Assembly: GCA_007118795.1 (NCBI GenBank)
Contig: SKQX01000190.1
Coordinates: 1 to 6,889, forward strand
From: Thermoflexales bacterium
Lineage (GTDB): Bacteria > Chloroflexota > Anaerolineae > B4-G1
Length of the DNA: 6,889 bases
Reading direction: 5' to 3'
Both the position numbers and the translations under genes were made by a program. Positions 4,447 to 6,889 of this stretch are shown here, one piece after another (positions within the stretch are counted from its first letter, which is position 1; each line of letters opens with the position of its first letter). The notes under the pieces were generated by a model, which was not told the DNA's origin, made no database searches, and was given only the letters and a program-made list of their open reading frames with translations.

Positions 4447-4702
4447 TACCGGCCTACGCTTCAGCTAGTTGTTCACGCTTCAATGGCTCGCGTGTGCCGT
4501 GGCCTACCGCAGAGGTTCGCCGCCTTCAGGGTGCTGAGGTCACCAGATGCCGAGGATCGTCACTGAGAGGTGATGGGCCCGGGCGGGCAGTAAGAGTAGA
4601 CCGTACCATCGACAGGCACGATGGACCGGTTCCGGCACGGGCACCGCACCTATGGGGTGCAGCGGGCCGCATCACCAGCAGGCGGTTGAAGCGGCGGCGC
4701 CT

Positions 4703-6469
4703 TCAGACAGTGATATTCTGCTCTTGCACGAAGTGGGCCACGGCCTTTCGGAGGAACTCCTCGTCGATCTCACCCAGAGGCGACGGCGTCTCCAGGATCC
4801 GTTCCGGGATCCGCAGTTCCGCTGGCTCGAACCCCTCGCGTACCTTGAACGCGTACTTCCGCCGCAGGGTGTCAGCTCCCAGCCGGTTCAGATCCTCCTC
4901 GCTCCAGTCAAGGCCCACCGCCCCCAACGCGCGCTGGACAGTATCCCGCGTGTAGATGGAGCGGGCGAAATAGCAGACCACCAAGCTGGCCAACACCTGC
5001 CGCCAGCGCTCCTCCTCCAGCAGCGACTCGGCCACCTCCGCTGGATCAAGCGCCATGCCTTCACTCGCCGCCCTCTGGTCCAAGCTATAGCCCGCGCTGT
5101 CGAGGTGACTGTGCCGGGCGCCGGTGAGATACGTCAGGTGGGCGGCCGGACCGGTGTGGTACCCCGGCATCTCGTTCTCGCCAAACGCCAGCGCGAACTC
5201 CTCTCCGCCGTAGATCGACGCCGCGTGGTTCACCCCCCGAGCGAGAGCCCGGTAGAAATCCGTCGGCTGAGACACGATCCTCCTCACCGCCCCCATGTAG
5301 GAGGGATAGTCGCCCCACGCCAGCCGTATCCCATCCGTCTCTTCGGTAGAAATTAGCCCCCGCTCCATAGCCTCTGTAGCCCATGCCAGCACCACGCCGG
5401 TGCTCATCGCGTCCAGACCCTGGATCTCCACCTCATCCATGAGCTTCAGCATACCCCTCACATCGCAGCCACCGACCATGCTGCCCAGGGCATACATGGG
5501 CTCGTAGTCATAGCCCAGCATCGACGTCTTGTAGAAGTACGGCTCCTCCGGATGGGGGATCCGCAGCGCGGCCAGGTGAATGCAGGCCACCGGGCAGTGG
5601 GCGCACGCCAGCCGCCGCCCCAGATACTCCTCGGCCATGCGCTCCCCCGAGATGGCCTCAGCCCGCTCGAAGCGGCTCTCCTGCAGGTTGCGCGTCGGCA
5701 GCGCCCCAATCTCGTTCAGTGGCAGCACGTTCATCGGCGTCCCGAGCTCGTGGTATTTCTGCATCAGGTCGGATTTTGTCGCCGCGTCGAATATCTCGTC
5801 GTACGCATCCCGATAAGCCCGCCGGTCCCCCACCTCGAGGCCCTGTCCCCCCACCACGACCAGGCCCTTAAGCCGCTTGCTGCCGAACACAGCACCCAGC
5901 CCCAGCCGCCCGAAATGACGGTACGTCTCCGTGATCACACAGGCGTAGCTCACCTGCCGCTCCCCGGCCCGCCCGATGCGCATGATCGACCGCTGCCCGG
6001 CCCCCGACTCCCGCTCGCGCAGGATGTCGCCCACGGTGTAGCTGGACCGTATCCCCCACAGCGTCGACGCATCCCGGAAGCGCACACCGTCCCGCTCCAC
6101 CACCAGGTAGACGGGCATGGTGCTGGCACCCCGAATCACCAGCGCGCCGTACCCGGCCAGTCGGAGCGCCACCGCACTCCGCCCTCCGGCGTGACTCTCG
6201 CCCAGGTCCCCTGTATGGGGCGACTTGAACATGGCCACCGTCTTCGAGGCCAGCGGGAACAGGCCCACCAAGGGCCCCACGGCGAGGATGATGGGGTTCT
6301 CCTCCCCCAGTGGATCGACCCCCTCGGGACATTCCTCCTCCAACAGTCGGCTGGCCACCCCGACCCCGCCCAAGCTCTCGTCGAAGAGGTCAGGTCGCTC
6401 GTCGACCCACCAGCGGCGGCGCGACAGGTCCACCGTCAAGACGCACTGCAGAAGATCACGATGTGCCAC
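4703..6469 (-). CDS. Aldehyde:ferredoxin oxidoreductase (AOR) family tungsten/molybdenum enzyme, catalytic subunit
   Basis: A 588-residue protein, close to the usual ~600 of the family. AOR enzymes hold a bis-pterin tungsten (rarely molybdenum) cofactor and one 4Fe-4S cluster. They oxidise aldehydes to acids or carry out related low-potential two-electron reactions in the cytoplasm. Residues 1-205 give the N-terminal pterin domain: V-D-P-L-G-E-E-N-P at 51, F-K-S-P-H-T-G-D-L-G at 81, G-R-L-G-L-G-A-V-F-G-S-K at 187. The cluster motif C289-x2-C292-x3-C296 pairs with the late Cys499. Tyr322-Glu323 and His455 probably match the active-site Tyr-Glu and His of AOR. The usual D-x-x-G-L motifs are altered (E348-I-Q-G-L and A494-S-L-V-V before Cys499). 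Start: GTG at 6469, behind GGAGGAGGTG. The frame is open further upstream, but that part is a shadow of the ferredoxin gene. The substrate cannot be told. Homologous groups include AOR, WOR, BamB and YdhV. Confidence 0.92.
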   Translation of the reverse strand: MAHRDLLQCVLTVDLSRRRWWVDERPDLFDESLGGVGVASRLLEEECPEGVDPLGEENPIILAVGPLVGLFPLASKTVAMFKSPHTGDLGESHAGGRSAVALRLAGYGALVIRGASTMPVYLVVERDGVRFRDASTLWGIRSSYTVGDILRERESGAGQRSIMRIGRAGERQVSYACVITETYRHFGRLGLGAVFGSKRLKGLVVVGGQGLEVGDRRAYRDAYDEIFDAATKSDLMQKYHELGTPMNVLPLNEIGALPTRNLQESRFERAEAISGERMAEEYLGRRLACAHCPVACIHLAALRIPHPEEPYFYKTSMLGYDYEPMYALGSMVGGCDVRGMLKLMDEVEIQGLDAMSTGVVLAWATEAMERGLISTEETDGIRLAWGDYPSYMGAVRRIVSQPTDFYRALARGVNHAASIYGGEEFALAFGENEMPGYHTGPAAHLTYLTGARHSHLDSAGYSLDQRAASEGMALDPAEVAESLLEEERWRQVLASLVVCYFARSIYTRDTVQRALGAVGLDWSEEDLNRLGADTLRRKYAFKVREGFEPAELRIPERILETPSPLGEIDEEFLRKAVAHFVQEQNITV

Positions 6470-6872
6470 GATCCACCTCCTCCAAAGCCAGGACGTCGTA
6501 GGGACAGTAGGGCGCGCAATAGCCGCAGTAGACGCATATCTGGGGCTTCCCCTGCTCCTCGTTCCACAGCACGGCCCCCAGTGGGCAGGCGCCCACACAG
6601 TGCTCGCACCCGATGCAGCGGTCGGCCTTGAACCGCACCCCCCTACCCTCGCGGGGTACCAGGGCCTCCGTGGGGCAGACCCTGGCACACGGGGGGTCCG
6701 CGCAGGCCCGACACACCACCACCACGAAGCCCCGCCGCATGCCTCCCGCCGAGCGCACGTGGATGCACGATCGGGCCAGCCCACCCTCCCCCGTGCGCCG
6801 CGCGCAAGCGAACATACAGCTCTGGCACCCCACACAGCGGTCGATATCGATCACGGAAAGACGTCTTGCCAT
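6456..6872 (-). CDS. Four-cluster 4Fe-4S electron-transfer protein, partner of the AOR subunit
   Basis: A 138-residue ferredoxin-like protein with sixteen cysteines in four cluster motifs. These are C13-x2-C16-x2-C19-x3-C23, C54-x2-C57-x4-C62-x3-C66-P, C86-x2-C89-x2-C92-x3-C96-P and C113-x2-C116-x2-C119-x3-C123-P. There is one extra Cys36. This is the HycB/NrfC/DmsB-type polyferredoxin plan, which carries electrons between a tungsten or molybdenum catalytic subunit and its redox partner. It has no signal peptide, so it is cytoplasmic. Its last 14 bases overlap the start of the AOR gene, which points to translational coupling and one complex, as in AorAB-type enzymes and the E. coli YdhY/YdhV pair. 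ATG at 6872 has AAGGGGG about five bases before it. The promoter lies outside the window. Confidence 0.92.
   Translation of the reverse strand: MARRLSVIDIDRCVGCQSCMFACARRTGEGGLARSCIHVRSAGGMRRGFVVVVCRACADPPCARVCPTEALVPREGRGVRFKADRCIGCEHCVGACPLGAVLWNEEQGKPQICVYCGYCAPYCPYDVLALEEVDRGTS
6474..6483 (-). promoter_or_regulatory. Ribosome-binding site that sets the AOR GTG start
   Basis: GGAGGAGGTG on the minus strand ends four bases before the GTG at 6469, inside the last codons of the ferredoxin gene. No other in-frame start near the family's usual N-terminus has such a site, and the first in-frame Met beyond it would remove most of the first pterin motif. Confidence 0.7.
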
Positions 6873-6889
6873 ACTTCCCCCTTCTGGGC

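Larger units (their letters stand above)
3734..4702. other. Long gene-free regulatory stretch between the AOR operon and the lipoprotein gene
   Basis: About 970 bp without a confident gene. Going down the minus strand it holds a 12-bp palindrome (4435-4446) and a G-tract repeat on the plus strand (4351-4378). A 28-bp palindrome (4115-4142), a strong promoter candidate (4040-4068) and a dyad at its start site (4012-4031) follow. Two tiny possible ORFs (3874-3993 and 3754-3816) come last. Other open frames (3842-4228 minus, 4419-4955 plus and similar) show no family signature. I specifically looked downstream of the AOR gene for a MoaD/ThiS-like or other cofactor gene on the minus strand and saw none. 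Confidence 0.5.

Noticed and set aside
4566..4702. A MoaD/ThiS-like small gene after the AOR gene
   Set aside because: Reading the minus-strand frames after the AOR stop gives no ubiquitin-fold pattern and no C-terminal Gly-Gly.
5552..6631. Long plus-strand open frame of 359 codons
   Set aside because: It is antisense to the AOR gene, its product is rich in Arg, Pro, His and Gln with no domain, and it follows from the codon bias of the real gene.
6470..6835. N-terminal extension of the AOR frame by 122 residues
   Set aside because: This part overlaps the ferredoxin gene in another frame, is Arg/Trp/Cys-rich without family similarity, and the GTG at 6469 has a strong ribosome-binding site at the expected N-terminus.

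Overview
The window looks like a GC-rich bacterial chromosome segment. It holds six complete protein genes, all on the minus strand, and the 3' end of one plus-strand gene. The lineage is inferred, not shown. A tungsten-type aldehyde:ferredoxin oxidoreductase with its own polyferredoxin, several TatA-like proteins, an FGE/SUMF1-fold protein and a lipoprotein with a W-P-D-A-C-L-G ... C-A-Q-V-I-T-P-G block would all fit an anaerobic or facultative member of the Chloroflexota (Anaerolineae-like).

Layout. Positions 1-192 (+) are the last 63 codons of an FGE-sulfatase-fold protein. Two small TatA/E-type translocase genes follow on the minus strand (876-1124, divergent; 1500-1706, canonical), set among long gene-free stretches. 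Positions 2332-2982 (-) encode a six-helix ferric-reductase/MsrQ-like haem membrane protein, and 3383-3733 (-) a small secreted lipoprotein. A gene-free stretch (3734-4702) carries the best regulatory signals: a near-consensus sigma70-type promoter firing toward the lipoprotein gene, a dyad just after its predicted start, a perfect 28-bp palindrome upstream of it and a G-quadruplex-type repeat. Positions 4703-6872 (-) are a two-gene operon: a four-cluster 4Fe-4S electron-transfer protein, then an AOR-family catalytic subunit that starts inside the ferredoxin stop region.

How they may work together. The ferredoxin very probably wires the AOR-type tungsten (or molybdenum) enzyme to an electron carrier. 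The lipoprotein, the MsrQ-like haem protein and the TatA proteins all act at the membrane or beyond it. They may belong to an envelope redox or export function, but they are not packed as one tight operon, so that link is inference.

Only about 55% of the window is coding by my calls. The non-coding stretches contain many open frames that look like GC-driven chance ORFs. They also hold several inverted repeats but no convincing U-tract terminator. I found no CRISPR array, tRNA, rRNA or recognisable transposase. The novel-system candidates are modest: the AOR/ferredoxin pair with altered motif residues, and the regulated lipoprotein unit with its possible tiny leader ORFs.
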